This document shows positions 1 to 7,755 of a stretch of DNA of 23,961 nt, piece by piece. A program made the translations under genes and the position numbers. This DNA comes from CF-118 sp035689345. GTDB lineage: Bacteria; Chloroflexota; Dormibacteria; Dormibacterales; Dormibacteraceae. The notes under the pieces are model-generated. The model made no database searches. It worked only from the letters and a program-made list of their open reading frames with translations, and was not told the DNA's origin. Where the stretch lies: positions 1 to 23,961 of the forward strand of contig DASSLR010000005.1 in assembly GCA_035689345.1 (NCBI GenBank), in the 5' to 3' direction. Each line of letters begins with the position of its first letter. The first letter of the stretch is position 1.

Positions 1-1
1 G

Positions 2-514
2 GCCTACGAGCTCAGCAAGGTGCTCGGCTGGCCGCGCATCCCGCCGACGGTGGTGCGCAAGACGGGCCCCCATGGTGTCGGCGCGATGCAGCTGTTCGTC
101 GACGCGGACGGGCGCCACTTCCTGAGCGAGCAGAAGGCGCGACGCGACGTCTGGATCCGCGTCGCGCTTTTCGACGTGCTGGCCAACAACGCCGACCGGA
201 AGTCCGGCCACTGCCTGTTCGACGGCGAAGACCAGGTGTGGGTCATCGACCACGGCCTGACGTTCCACACCGAGGTGAAGCTCCGGACCGTGATCTGGGA
301 CTTTTCGGGCGAACCGTTGCCCGGCGACCTGTGCGGTGACCTCGAGCGCGCGCTGGCGCAGCTGGAGCACGGCAGGCTCGGACGCAGGCTCGACGACCTC
401 CTCAGCCCGGGCGAGATTCGCGTCCTCAAGCGCCGACTGCGCGCCGCCCTGGAGCCGGACTGGCGATTCCCCTCACCCACCTCCGGCTGGTCGCTGCCCT
501 GGCCGCCCGTGTAA
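2..514 (+). CDS. SCO1664-family protein, 5' end outside the window
   Basis: The reading frame is open from base 2 and ends at TAA 512-514, giving 171 residues that lack the true N terminus. The fragment matches my memory of the SCO1664 family (TIGR03843), a mainly actinobacterial family with a distant phosphatidylinositol 3/4-kinase-like fold. Visible kinase-like signatures are NNADRKSGH (fragment residues 62-70), resembling a catalytic-loop segment, and VIDHGLTFH (81-89), resembling the metal-binding DFG-type segment. A conserved-looking WDFSGEPLP follows at about residue 99. The cellular role of the family is not established as far as I know. The next gene on this strand begins 37 bp downstream behind its own putative -10 box. 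Family assignment is by recognition of motifs, not by a search. Confidence 0.8.
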   Translation, partial: AYELSKVLGWPRIPPTVVRKTGPHGVGAMQLFVDADGRHFLSEQKARRDVWIRVALFDVLANNADRKSGHCLFDGEDQVWVIDHGLTFHTEVKLRTVIWDFSGEPLPGDLCGDLERALAQLEHGRLGRRLDDLLSPGEIRVLKRRLRAALEPDWRFPSPTSGWSLPWPPV

Positions 515-534
515 CCGGGCGCTCCGTTTTCCGT

Positions 535-540
535 TAACCT
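535..540 (+). promoter_or_regulatory. putative -10 box TAACCT of the 552 gene
   Basis: TAACCT fits TANNNT and ends 11 nt before the ATG at 552. No convincing -35 box or Shine-Dalgarno site is seen. It is one of several similar boxes close to starts in this window. Confidence 0.35.
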
Positions 541-551
541 TCGCGGCTCGA

Positions 552-1412
552 ATGTCCTTGCGCGCGGTGGCGTGCCGCCTTGGTCCGGTCTTCCTGGTCG
601 TCCTGGCTGTCCTGGCGGCAGCCGCGTTCGCGACTCTTTCCCCCGGCTCCCGCCGTGCCGCGCTCGCCGACGCGTGTCCCGCGAGCGGACCTCCCTGTCC
701 CGCCAACGCCTACATCAGCCTGAGCGTGACCGCCGGCGGCCCCAGCACCTCGATCCTCGTCAGCGGCGGATCGTTCCTGGCGGGCGAATCGATGTCCCTG
801 TACTGGGACTCGCCCAGCAAGGTGATCGGCTCGGCCACCGCCAACGGCAGCGGCAGCTTCTCGAACGTGAAGGTCAAGCCATTCGCCGGCGAGAAGGCTG
901 GGACGCACGCCATCTGTGCCAGCGTCACGCCCCAACCCTGCGCCACGTTCCTGCTCCAGGGCTCGCCCACGCCGACGCCGAGCTCGGCCGCCTCGCCGTC
1001 CGAGTCACCGTCGCCGGTGGAGTCCCCGTCGCCGAGCGCCAGCCCGAGCGTGATCCCGATCCCGGCGGCGTCGACCAACGGCATCGACCTGATCCTCAAG
1101 CCGCCGCTGGTGTTCCTGCCCCTCGCCGGCCTCGCGGGCGTCGTTCTCGCGGTCGCGTGGTGGCTGTTCTCGGTGTTTCCGCGCCAGCAGCGCGCCCTGC
1201 CGGCGGCGTCGGTCGTGCATCGCAGCACACGCCCGACGTGGGGCGGCGAGAGGGCGGCGGCGACGCCCGAGGGTCCGGCCGCCCACGAGGTCGAGGCCGA
1301 CAGGCCGCCGTGGCCGGACTTCCCCGAGGGCACGGACGAGCGGCCTCACTGGGCCCCACCGCAGCCTCCCCAGCCTGACGAGCCGGAAGACATGGAGCGG
1401 CCCGAAGGCTAA
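552..1412 (+). CDS. secreted or membrane-anchored protein with Ser/Pro stalk
   Basis: The product has 286 residues and I do not recognise its family. It starts with a hydrophobic signal segment (about residues 8-28) followed by an Ala-rich stretch. Next comes a small beta-rich region (about 50-135) rich in Gly/Ser with four cysteines (42, 49, 122, 130), reminiscent of an Ig-like or carbohydrate-binding fold. A low-complexity Ser/Pro/Thr stalk (about 138-172) is built from PSPS, SPSES and PTP units. A second hydrophobic helix lies at about 186-209, and a charged, proline-rich tail of about 75 residues follows. This suggests an extracytoplasmic domain held away from the membrane by a stalk, with a cytoplasmic tail. 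The ATG at 552 was chosen because it directly precedes the signal segment; the open frame extends further upstream only over the preceding gene. Confidence 0.75.
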   Translation: MSLRAVACRLGPVFLVVLAVLAAAAFATLSPGSRRAALADACPASGPPCPANAYISLSVTAGGPSTSILVSGGSFLAGESMSLYWDSPSKVIGSATANGSGSFSNVKVKPFAGEKAGTHAICASVTPQPCATFLLQGSPTPTPSSAASPSESPSPVESPSPSASPSVIPIPAASTNGIDLILKPPLVFLPLAGLAGVVLAVAWWLFSVFPRQQRALPAASVVHRSTRPTWGGERAAATPEGPAAHEVEADRPPWPDFPEGTDERPHWAPPQPPQPDEPEDMERPEG

Positions 1413-1435
1413 TAGTCAGCGCGGCCTCGTCTATT

Positions 1436-1441
1436 TAGACT
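1436..1441 (+). promoter_or_regulatory. putative -10 box TAGACT of the ABC importer operon
   Basis: TAGACT lies 9 nt before the ATG at 1451, so the transcript would start within a few bases of the start codon. A GGAGG sequence (1446-1450) abuts the ATG with no spacing and is too close to act as a normal Shine-Dalgarno site. Confidence 0.35.
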
Positions 1442-1450
1442 GCGCGGAGG

Positions 1451-2212
1451 ATGGGGCTGCTGGAGGTTCGGGACCTCACCGTCCGGTTTGGCGGTGTGGT
1501 CGCGCTCGACCGCGTGACCTTCTCGGTCGACGCCGGCCAGATGGTCGCCGTCATCGGCCCCAACGGCGCGGGCAAGACGACGCTCTTCAACATCATCACG
1601 CGCGTCTACCGACCGGCGTCTGGATCGGTGCTGGTCGACGGCCATTCGGTGCAGGCGATGGCGCCGCATCAGCTGATCACCCACGGCGTGGCGCGCACGT
1701 TTCAGAACCTCGCGCTGTTCCGCTCGATGACAGTCCTCGACAACGTGCTAGTCGGCTATCACTCGCGTACGGGGACCACGCTGCTCGGCGCCGCCGTGCC
1801 GATGCCCACTGCGCTGCGCTCTGAGGCCGAGGCCAAGACACGCGCTCTGGAGATGATCGACTTCGTCGGCCTCAACCGCTTCGCGTCAGCGCTGGTGGCC
1901 GCGCTCCCGTTTGGGACGCAGAAGCGCGTTGAGCTGGCGCGGGCGCTCGTCGCGAAGCCGCGTCTTCTCCTGCTTGACGAGCCCGCGGGCGGCATCAGCC
2001 ACGAGGAGGTCGACGATGTGCGGGCGCTGGTGCAGCGTGTTCATCGCGACCTCGGCGTGACCATCGTGCTGGTCGAGCACAACATGGCGTTCGTCATGGG
2101 GATCTCGGACCACGTGGTCGTGCTGGACTTCGGACGGAAGATCGCCGAGGGCTCACCGGCCGAGATCCAGCGCCATCCGGCGGTCATCGAGGCGTACCTG
2201 GGCGCGGCTTGA
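1451..2212 (+). CDS. livG: branched-chain amino acid ABC transporter ATPase, LivG-type
   Basis: This 253-residue protein is an ATP-binding subunit of a hydrophobic amino acid uptake (HAAT) importer and powers transport from the cytoplasmic face. Walker A is GPNGAGKT (residues 36-43). The helical region leads to LPFGTQKRVELARAL, the LivG-style variant of the ABC signature in place of LSGGQ. Walker B LLLLDEP and the switch motif LVEHN follow, and the C terminus ends with the usual ...HPAVIEAYLG tail. Length is normal for LivG. It heads a five-gene cassette: its stop TGA shares one base with the ATG of the livF-like gene at 2212. Actual substrate is not readable from the ATPase; branched-chain amino acids, amides, urea and aromatic compounds are all transported by members of this class. 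Confidence 0.93.
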   Translation: MGLLEVRDLTVRFGGVVALDRVTFSVDAGQMVAVIGPNGAGKTTLFNIITRVYRPASGSVLVDGHSVQAMAPHQLITHGVARTFQNLALFRSMTVLDNVLVGYHSRTGTTLLGAAVPMPTALRSEAEAKTRALEMIDFVGLNRFASALVAALPFGTQKRVELARALVAKPRLLLLDEPAGGISHEEVDDVRALVQRVHRDLGVTIVLVEHNMAFVMGISDHVVVLDFGRKIAEGSPAEIQRHPAVIEAYLGAA

Positions 2213-2922
2213 TGGCTCTGCTGGAGCTTGACGGTGTGCGCGCGGGCTACGGAATGACCCGCGTGCTCCACGGCGTGTCGTTGAACGTCGGCGAAGGCGA
2301 GGTCGTCGCCCTGCTCGGAGCCAACGGGGCGGGCAAGACGACGACGCTGCGCGCGATCACCGCCGGCGTGAAGTGGGATGGCGCCATCAATTTCGGCGGC
2401 CGCTCGCTGCACCGCATGTCCACCGAAGACGTGGTGCGCCTCGGCATCGCGCACGTGCCCGAGGGCCGGGGCATCCTCACCGAGCTCACAGTCGAGGAGA
2501 ACCTGCGGCTCGGCGCTTACCTGCGCCGCGATGGCCATGGGGTCGCCCATGACTACGACAGAGTCTTCGGCCACTTCCCCATCCTGCGCGAGCGCCGCAA
2601 GCTGTCGGCCAGCACGCTGTCCGGAGGCGAGCAGCAGATGCTAGCGCTCGCGCGCGCGCTCATGATGCGGCCGAAGCTGCTCCTCCTCGACGAACCGTCG
2701 CTCGGCCTCGCGCCTCTGGTGGTGCGATCGATCTTCGACATCATCCGCGCGATCAACGAGAGCGACCGGGTTGCGGTGCTCCTGGTCGAGCAGAACGCCC
2801 GCATCGCGCTCGAGCTGTCGTCGCATGCCTATGTGCTCGAGGTAGGCCGCGTCGCGGTCGCTGGGGAGAGCGCGAAGTTGAAGGACCAGGAGTCGGTGCG
2901 CCGGGCGTACCTCGGCTACTGA
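2212..2922 (+). CDS. livF: branched-chain amino acid ABC transporter ATPase, LivF-type
   Basis: This 236-residue ATPase is the second nucleotide-binding subunit of the importer. Walker A is GANGAGKT (about residues 36-43), the signature is LSGGEQQMLALARAL, Walker B is LLLLDEPSLGLAP, and the switch region reads LVEQN with Gln where LivG has His, as is usual for LivF. Length is typical. The ATG at 2212 overlaps the previous stop by one base (TGATG); a TTG immediately before it at 2209 is in frame and cannot be excluded, but ATG is preferred. The next gene begins 2 bp downstream, so translation is probably coupled through the cassette. Confidence 0.93.
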   Translation: MALLELDGVRAGYGMTRVLHGVSLNVGEGEVVALLGANGAGKTTTLRAITAGVKWDGAINFGGRSLHRMSTEDVVRLGIAHVPEGRGILTELTVEENLRLGAYLRRDGHGVAHDYDRVFGHFPILRERRKLSASTLSGGEQQMLALARALMMRPKLLLLDEPSLGLAPLVVRSIFDIIRAINESDRVAVLLVEQNARIALELSSHAYVLEVGRVAVAGESAKLKDQESVRRAYLGY

Positions 2923-2924
2923 CT

Positions 2925-3806
2925 GTGCAGCTCTTCCTACAGATCGTGATCAGTGGGATGGCCAGCGGTGCCATCTTCGCGAGCCTGGCTCTAGCGCTCG
3001 TGCTGATCTACAGCGCGATGGGCGTGGTGAACTTCGCCCAGGGTGAAATGGCGATGTTCGCCACCTTCGTTGCGTTCACCCTGATCGAACATGGTGCGAA
3101 CTACTGGGTCGCGTTCGCAGCGACACTCGGACTGGCCTTTGTCGGTGGCGTCTTCATCCAGCGGGTGGTGATCAGGCCGGTAGAGCGGGCGCCCATTTTG
3201 ACGCTCGTCATCGTCACGCTCGGCCTCGCCACGCTTATCAACGGACTCGCTGGTTTCATCTTCGGATTGTCACTCCATCTCTTCCCAAGCCCATTCTCCA
3301 CGCAGACCGTGAGTGTCGCCGGCGCCGCGATCACGTACCGCGACCTCGGTGTCATGGCCGTGTCGGCCGTCGTGCTGGTGCTCATCTACGCGCTGCTTCA
3401 GCGGACCCGAATTGGCCTGGCGATGCGGGCGGCCGCCCATCACCCCGAGCCGAGCCGGCTTCTCGGCATCCGGGTGAGTTGGATGCTTGCGCTCGGCTGG
3501 GGACTTGCCTCTGTGGCCGGCGCGGCCTCAGGCATGATGGTCGCCCCGCTCCTGGTGCTCGAACCCAACATGATGCAGACAGTCATCATCTATGCGTTCG
3601 CAGCTGCCGTCCTCGGTGGCATCGAAAGCCCCTTGGGAGCCGTGGTAGGCGGTCTGATCATCGGCGTGACGGTCAACCTTGCCGGCGTCTACATTCCATT
3701 CGTCGGGGGCGATCTCGAGCTCGCGGTGGCGTTCGTGATCATCATCGCCGTCGTCCTGCTGAGACCACACGGCCTGTTCGGGCGCAGCGCCGTACGCCGG
3801 GTATGA
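2925..3806 (+). CDS. livH: branched-chain amino acid ABC transporter permease, LivH-type
   Basis: This 293-residue integral membrane permease forms half of the transport channel. It has about eight hydrophobic helices and the LivH hallmark VNFAQGEMAMFATF near residues 35-48, followed by RPVERAPILTLVIVTLG and, late in the protein, the cytoplasmic loop AAVLGGIESPLGAVVGGLIIG that contacts an ATPase subunit. The start is GTG at 2925, 2 bp after the preceding TGA; no ATG lies at this position and the first helix begins within a few residues, which supports the GTG. The 3' end overlaps the next gene by ATGA. Family assignment is secure; substrate is not determined by this subunit. Confidence 0.93.
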   Translation: MQLFLQIVISGMASGAIFASLALALVLIYSAMGVVNFAQGEMAMFATFVAFTLIEHGANYWVAFAATLGLAFVGGVFIQRVVIRPVERAPILTLVIVTLGLATLINGLAGFIFGLSLHLFPSPFSTQTVSVAGAAITYRDLGVMAVSAVVLVLIYALLQRTRIGLAMRAAAHHPEPSRLLGIRVSWMLALGWGLASVAGAASGMMVAPLLVLEPNMMQTVIIYAFAAAVLGGIESPLGAVVGGLIIGVTVNLAGVYIPFVGGDLELAVAFVIIIAVVLLRPHGLFGRSAVRRV

Positions 3807-4894
3807 AGTACCTCCGCCAGGCCCCGCCGCGCTATTTGCTAGTCATCCTCGTAGTCGTCGTGCTCGTCGGTCTGCCCACTCAGATCCCTTCGTTTCAAAG
3901 CGGCGAATGGGCCGAAGTGCTGATCCTGTCTATCGCCATCATGGGTCTCAACATTCTCGTGGGCTACAGCGGGCAGATCTCCCTCGGCCACGGAGCTTTC
4001 ATGGCGATAGGCGCCTACACCACGGCCATCCTGGTCCACAACTACCACGTGTTCTACCTGGCGACCATTCCGCTGGCCGGCCTCATGACCGGGCTGGTTG
4101 GCCTACTACTGGGCATCCCCGCGCTACGGCTATCCGCCCTGTACCTCGCCCTGGCCACATTCGCGCTGGCGGTCGTGACGCCCAGTCTCATCAAGCGTCC
4201 AGAGGCCTTCACAGGTGGGGTAGAGGGGATCCTGCTCCCGCCGCCAGAACCACCGCAATTCGCACAAGATGCGTTTGCGGCGGTTACGGGAGGCCCACCG
4301 ATGGACAGCGACCAGTGGCTCTACTACATCAGCCTGGGCGCGACGTTGCTCCTCTTCTGGCTGGCATGGAACATCCTCCGCCAGCGGCCCGGCCGCGCAT
4401 TGCGTGCCATTCGCGACAGCGAGGCGGCCGCCGCCGCGTCGGGAATCAACGTCGCGGGCTACAAGATCCTTGCCTTCGGCGTCTCCGCCTTCTATGCCGG
4501 CGTAGCGGGCGCCCTGTTCAGCCTCCTTATCGGCTTTGTCAGCCCGGACACCTTCCCTGTATCGCTTTCGTTCACACTCCTGGTGGGCGCCGTGATCGGT
4601 GGCCTGGCGTCTATTCCCGGACCGCTTGTGGGCGGCATATTCGCGTTCTGGCTCCCGATCTATTCCGGCCAGTGGGTGTCAACTCAGGACTGGATCCCGG
4701 CGCAGATCGCCACCGTCTTCAAGAACGCCGGTCCGGCCGTGACCTACGGGGCGCTCTTGATCTTGATCATGATCTTCGCGCCGAACGGGCTGGCGGGCCT
4801 GATACTGTCCGCGTATACCCGGCTGCGGAGCCGGCTGCGGGGAGCTGGTGAACGGACGACTGGACAGTTACCGCCAGACCCTCAGACTGTGTAG
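3803..4894 (+). CDS. livM: branched-chain amino acid ABC transporter permease, LivM-type
   Basis: This 363-residue permease is the partner of the LivH-type protein. The N-terminal helix (about residues 11-27) is followed by the LivM signature NILVGYSGQISLGHGAFMAI, then further helices, a periplasmic loop containing PPPEPPQ, and the late motif RALRAIRDSEAAAAASGIN, the ATPase-contact loop of LivM. GAVIGGLASIPGPLVGG near residue 270 is also characteristic. The ATG at 3803 overlaps the livH-type stop by four bases (ATGA); the open frame continues upstream only as an out-of-frame shadow of livH. The C-terminal tail is polar and short. The binding-protein gene follows after a 32-bp gap. Confidence 0.93.
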   Translation: MKYLRQAPPRYLLVILVVVVLVGLPTQIPSFQSGEWAEVLILSIAIMGLNILVGYSGQISLGHGAFMAIGAYTTAILVHNYHVFYLATIPLAGLMTGLVGLLLGIPALRLSALYLALATFALAVVTPSLIKRPEAFTGGVEGILLPPPEPPQFAQDAFAAVTGGPPMDSDQWLYYISLGATLLLFWLAWNILRQRPGRALRAIRDSEAAAAASGINVAGYKILAFGVSAFYAGVAGALFSLLIGFVSPDTFPVSLSFTLLVGAVIGGLASIPGPLVGGIFAFWLPIYSGQWVSTQDWIPAQIATVFKNAGPAVTYGALLILIMIFAPNGLAGLILSAYTRLRSRLRGAGERTTGQLPPDPQTV

Positions 4895-4913
4895 GAGCCT
4901 TCGCCGAAGAGTT

Positions 4914-4919
4914 AGGAGG
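4914..4919 (+). promoter_or_regulatory. strong Shine-Dalgarno site AGGAGG for the binding-protein gene
   Basis: AGGAGG ends 7 nt before the ATG at 4927. It is the clearest Shine-Dalgarno sequence in the cassette, whose other genes rely on start/stop overlap. This would favour higher expression of the binding protein than of the membrane components, as is usual for ABC importers. Confidence 0.75.
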
Positions 4920-4926
4920 AAGACCT

Positions 4927-6165
4927 ATGACGAGAATCGGACCCCGACTGGCTGCTGCGGCAGTCTTCTTTGTCTTCACCGCCGCCTGCGGCGGCTCCAG
5001 CGGTGGAACCGTCGCCACCGATGTAGGCATCACCAACGACAGCATCCTGCTGGGCAACACCATCGACCAATCCGGACCGGCCAAGTCCTATGCCACCATC
5101 GCCAGCGCCGAGCAGGCGTACTTCACCTACATCAACAACCAGGGCGGCGTGAACGGCAGGAAGATCAAGTTCACGGTCCTGGACGACGGCTACAACCCGG
5201 CGCAGACCTTGCCACTCACCAAGCAGCTGGTCGAGCAGAACCAGGTGTTCGCGATCTTCGGCGGGCTCGGCACCGATCCCCAGACCGCCGTGTTCCCGTA
5301 CCTGAACCAGCAGAAGGTTCCGCAGTTGTTCGTGGCCACTGGCGCCACCAAATGGGGACTCGACTACTCCCAACACACCTGGACGCTCGGCTGGCAGCCG
5401 CCATACCAGGGTGAGGCCCACATCTACGCCAAGGACATCCTCGCCAACCACAAGTCGGCGAAGATCGGCGTGCTGTACCAGAACGACGACTACGGCAAGG
5501 ACTATTTGAAGGGGCTCACCGACGGGCTCGGCTCGAACGCCTCGATGATCGTCGACAAGGAGGCCTACGACTCAACCGCCCCGGTGAGCACCCTCGCAGC
5601 TCAGCTCGCGAAGCTGAAAGGATCGGGCGCCGACACGCTGTTCATCTTCGCCATACCGATCCCCACGATCACGGCGCTGGCGACAGTGACGGCTCTTGGG
5701 TGGTCGCCATTGACGTACGTGAACTCGGTCTCCAACGTGGCGTCGTACATGAAGTTCGCCATGAGCAAGGGCGCCAAAGTCGACGGCGCCATCAGCGTCG
5801 GCTACATCAAGGACCCGACCGACCCGCAGTGGGCGAACGACGACGGCATGAAGCTGTACAAGACGGTCATCGCCAACTGCTCAACGTGCGATGCCAACAA
5901 CGGCTTCAACATCTACGGAGTCGCGGTCGCTTACACGATGGTGGACGTGCTCAAGCAGGCGGGCTCAAACCTGACTCGCGCAAACATCATCAGGATCGCA
6001 TCGACTGACCTCAATGAGACCAACCCGTTCCTGCTGCCCGGCATCAAGGTGACGACCACGTCAAGTGATCACTTCCCGATCATGCAGGAGCAGGTCATTC
6101 AGTGGTCCTCAGGTGCGTGGCACCTGCAGGGCAGCATCATCGACGAGCGCGGAACCATCAAGTAG
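4927..6165 (+). CDS. ABC transporter substrate-binding lipoprotein, LivJ/LivK-like
   Basis: This 412-residue protein is a type I periplasmic-binding-fold receptor (Peripla_BP_6 class) that captures the ligand outside the membrane for the importer encoded just upstream. The signal peptide (residues 1-20) ends in a lipobox, FTAAC, with the lipidated cysteine at 21 followed by GGSSGG, a typical flexible linker. The mature part begins VGITNDSILLGNTIDQSGP and contains AYFTYINNQGGVNGRKIK, the standard receptor opening, then FAIFGGLGTDPQTA and a conserved VLYQNDDYGKDYLKGL hinge region. It is translated from a strong Shine-Dalgarno site 32 bp after livM. Two cysteines close together (STC, near residues 320-323) may form a disulfide. 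Ligand is not predictable from sequence alone; neighbouring genes give no clear substrate. Confidence 0.92.
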   Translation: MTRIGPRLAAAAVFFVFTAACGGSSGGTVATDVGITNDSILLGNTIDQSGPAKSYATIASAEQAYFTYINNQGGVNGRKIKFTVLDDGYNPAQTLPLTKQLVEQNQVFAIFGGLGTDPQTAVFPYLNQQKVPQLFVATGATKWGLDYSQHTWTLGWQPPYQGEAHIYAKDILANHKSAKIGVLYQNDDYGKDYLKGLTDGLGSNASMIVDKEAYDSTAPVSTLAAQLAKLKGSGADTLFIFAIPIPTITALATVTALGWSPLTYVNSVSNVASYMKFAMSKGAKVDGAISVGYIKDPTDPQWANDDGMKLYKTVIANCSTCDANNGFNIYGVAVAYTMVDVLKQAGSNLTRANIIRIASTDLNETNPFLLPGIKVTTTSSDHFPIMQEQVIQWSSGAWHLQGSIIDERGTIK

Positions 6166-6174
6166 TTTGCGGTC

Positions 6175-6202
6175 GCGTGGGGGGAGCATCTTCCCCCCAC
6201 GC
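6175..6202 (+). terminator. GC-rich hairpin after the ABC importer operon
   Basis: An 11-bp perfect stem (GCGTGGGGGGA with TCCCCCCACGC) closes a 6-nt loop 10 bp after the binding-protein stop. No U-tract follows, so it may terminate weakly, stabilise the mRNA 3' end, or work with another factor. Confidence 0.7.
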
Positions 6203-6220
6203 TCTACCATTCGCATCGAC

Positions 6221-7042
6221 GTGATCGCCCAGCTCAAGCCTTACTGGCTGCACGCCTACCTGCTCACGTACACGCCGCTGCTGCTGCTTGCCGACAGCCG
6301 CATCACAGCGTTATGGCAGCAGTGGGCCCTTGGCGTGCTGACGTTCGCCGTCCTCTACCTCGCCGCGCTGAAGGCGCCGCGCGAGCAGCGCCTGCAGGTG
6401 TGGATGTGCGTGCTCGTGGCCACGGGCTTCGAGGTGTTCGGCTCGCTCATCTGGGGCGTGTACCGCTACCGCCTGCACAACGTCCCGCTGTTCGTGCCGC
6501 CGGGCCATGGGCTCGTCTACCTGTTTGGCCTGCTGGCCATGAGCACGCCGGTCGTGAAGCAGCACGGCAAGAAGATCGCGCACGTCGTGCTCGGCGGTGC
6601 CGGCGCGTGGGCGCTGGCCGGCGTGACCCTGCTGCCGTTGCTCACGGGCCGCTTCGACCTGCAGGGCGCGATGTGTCTCCCCGTCTTCGCCTGGTTCGTG
6701 CTGCGCTCGCCCCGCTGGGCGCTGTTCGCCGCCATCTTCATCGCCACGGGCGAGCTCGAGATCTTCGGCACGAGCTTCGGCAACTGGTACTGGCTGCCGG
6801 TCGCGCCGTGGACCCACATACCGTCTGGCAACCCGCCATCGGTCATCGCGGGCGGCTACTGCGTGATCGACGCCTCGGTGCTGCTGGTGATGCGTGCCTA
6901 CTACAGAGTCGGCTTGAACACCATCAGCGCGAGGATCACGACCACCAGGATCCCGAGAATCGGTCCGAGCATGCGGCTCCTGTTCGCAAGGCGCGCGAAC
7001 TCGGGCGAGGCCGTCTCACCGGCGTCCGCCAACCTGATCTGA
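6221..7042 (+). CDS. polytopic membrane protein of unknown function
   Basis: The product has 273 residues with about seven hydrophobic helices; I do not recognise the family with confidence. Notable segments are YWLHAYLLTYTPLLLLADS at the start, GFEVFGSLIWGVYRYRLHNVP, VPPGHGLVYLFGLLAMS and GELEIFGTSFGNWYWLPVAPW, all of which look conserved in type (charged residues inside helices, aromatic-rich loops). The only usable start after the hairpin at 6175-6202 is GTG 6221. The membrane domain ends near VMRAYYR at about 6905; the remaining 46 residues are polar, Arg/Ser-rich and are encoded opposite the 3' end of the DUF2269-like gene, so they are probably a read-on tail rather than a conserved domain. 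No functional assignment is offered. Confidence 0.7.
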   Translation: MIAQLKPYWLHAYLLTYTPLLLLADSRITALWQQWALGVLTFAVLYLAALKAPREQRLQVWMCVLVATGFEVFGSLIWGVYRYRLHNVPLFVPPGHGLVYLFGLLAMSTPVVKQHGKKIAHVVLGGAGAWALAGVTLLPLLTGRFDLQGAMCLPVFAWFVLRSPRWALFAAIFIATGELEIFGTSFGNWYWLPVAPWTHIPSGNPPSVIAGGYCVIDASVLLVMRAYYRVGLNTISARITTTRIPRIGPSMRLLFARRANSGEAVSPASANLI

Positions 7043-7359
7043 TTGCGGAGCAGCGGCGAGAACACGCCGAACCCGATCACCGCGATGGCGACGAACAGGA
7101 CCACGGCCACCACGATCCACAACGAGGCGATCGACCAGTGGCCGATGAAGATCATCAGCAGGCCCGTCAGAAAGAGCACCCCGTAGGCCGGGTTGGCGAT
7201 CCGATCGTCGAGAAACCGAATGCCCTTCAGCATGAAGCCCGTGTGCGCGGGCTCGCGCGCGCCCATCACGTTCCAGACGCCATAGGTGATGTTCGCGCCG
7301 ACTGCGGTGATGGCCGACGCGATGTGGATGAACTTGAGCAGCGTGTAGAAGAACTGCAC
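6901..7359 (-). CDS. DUF2269-family integral membrane protein
   Basis: This 152-residue protein has four hydrophobic helices and begins QFFYTLLKFIHIASAITAVG, the opening typical of the DUF2269 family of small membrane proteins of unknown function. Later segments NPAYGVLFLTGLLMI and GFGVFSPLLRNQI fit the same family. The start is GTG at 7359, directly abutting the TGA of the MaoC-like gene (no gap), so it is the last gene of the acyl-CoA operon and is likely translationally coupled. Its last 142 bases lie opposite the 3' end of the converging membrane-protein gene. The functional link to the dehydratases is only positional. Confidence 0.8.
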   Translation of the reverse strand: MQFFYTLLKFIHIASAITAVGANITYGVWNVMGAREPAHTGFMLKGIRFLDDRIANPAYGVLFLTGLLMIFIGHWSIASLWIVVAVVLFVAIAVIGFGVFSPLLRNQIRLADAGETASPEFARLANRSRMLGPILGILVVVILALMVFKPTL

Positions 7360-7755
7360 TCAGCGGAGCTCGACGGTGGCGGTTCCGATCGTGGTCTTCT
7401 GGCCGTTCGGGTCCTCGCCCCACACCTCGAGCCCGACCTGCTTGCCGTCGACTTTCGTGATCCGGCCGCGGCAGCGATACGGCTTGCCCGGAACGTCGAT
7501 GCCGCGGTAGCTCACCTCGAACGTCTTCAGGGTTCCCCGCTCGCCGATCCAGTCGGTGAGCAGTTGGCCGAGGTAGCCGGCTTTGAGCAGGCCGTGCAGG
7601 ATCACGCCCGGCAGGCTGACGCTCCGCGCGAAGTCCTGGTCGTAGTGGATCTCGTAGAAATCTCCGGACGCTCCGGCGTACTGCACCAGCTGGCGCGTCG
7701 TCGGGTCTTTGACCAGCTCCGGGATCTCGTCGCCGGCCTTCACCGCCACGCTCAT
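7360..7755 (-). CDS. MaoC-like dehydratase, HadB-type catalytic subunit
   Basis: This 131-residue hot-dog-fold protein probably hydrates enoyl-CoA (or dehydrates 3-hydroxyacyl-CoA/ACP) with R stereochemistry. The hydratase-2 motif is visible as ASGDFYEIHYDQDFA with the Asp32 and His37 pair of the catalytic site, followed by LPGVILHGLLKAGYLGQLL, the usual central helix. It overlaps the upstream FAS1-like dehydratase gene by ATGA (7752-7755), the arrangement expected for a HadA/HadB-style heterodimer in which this subunit carries catalysis. The next gene starts immediately after its stop. Substrate chain is unknown; related pairs act in mycolate synthesis and in steroid side-chain degradation. 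Confidence 0.88.
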   Translation of the reverse strand: MSVAVKAGDEIPELVKDPTTRQLVQYAGASGDFYEIHYDQDFARSVSLPGVILHGLLKAGYLGQLLTDWIGERGTLKTFEVSYRGIDVPGKPYRCRGRITKVDGKQVGLEVWGEDPNGQKTTIGTATVELR

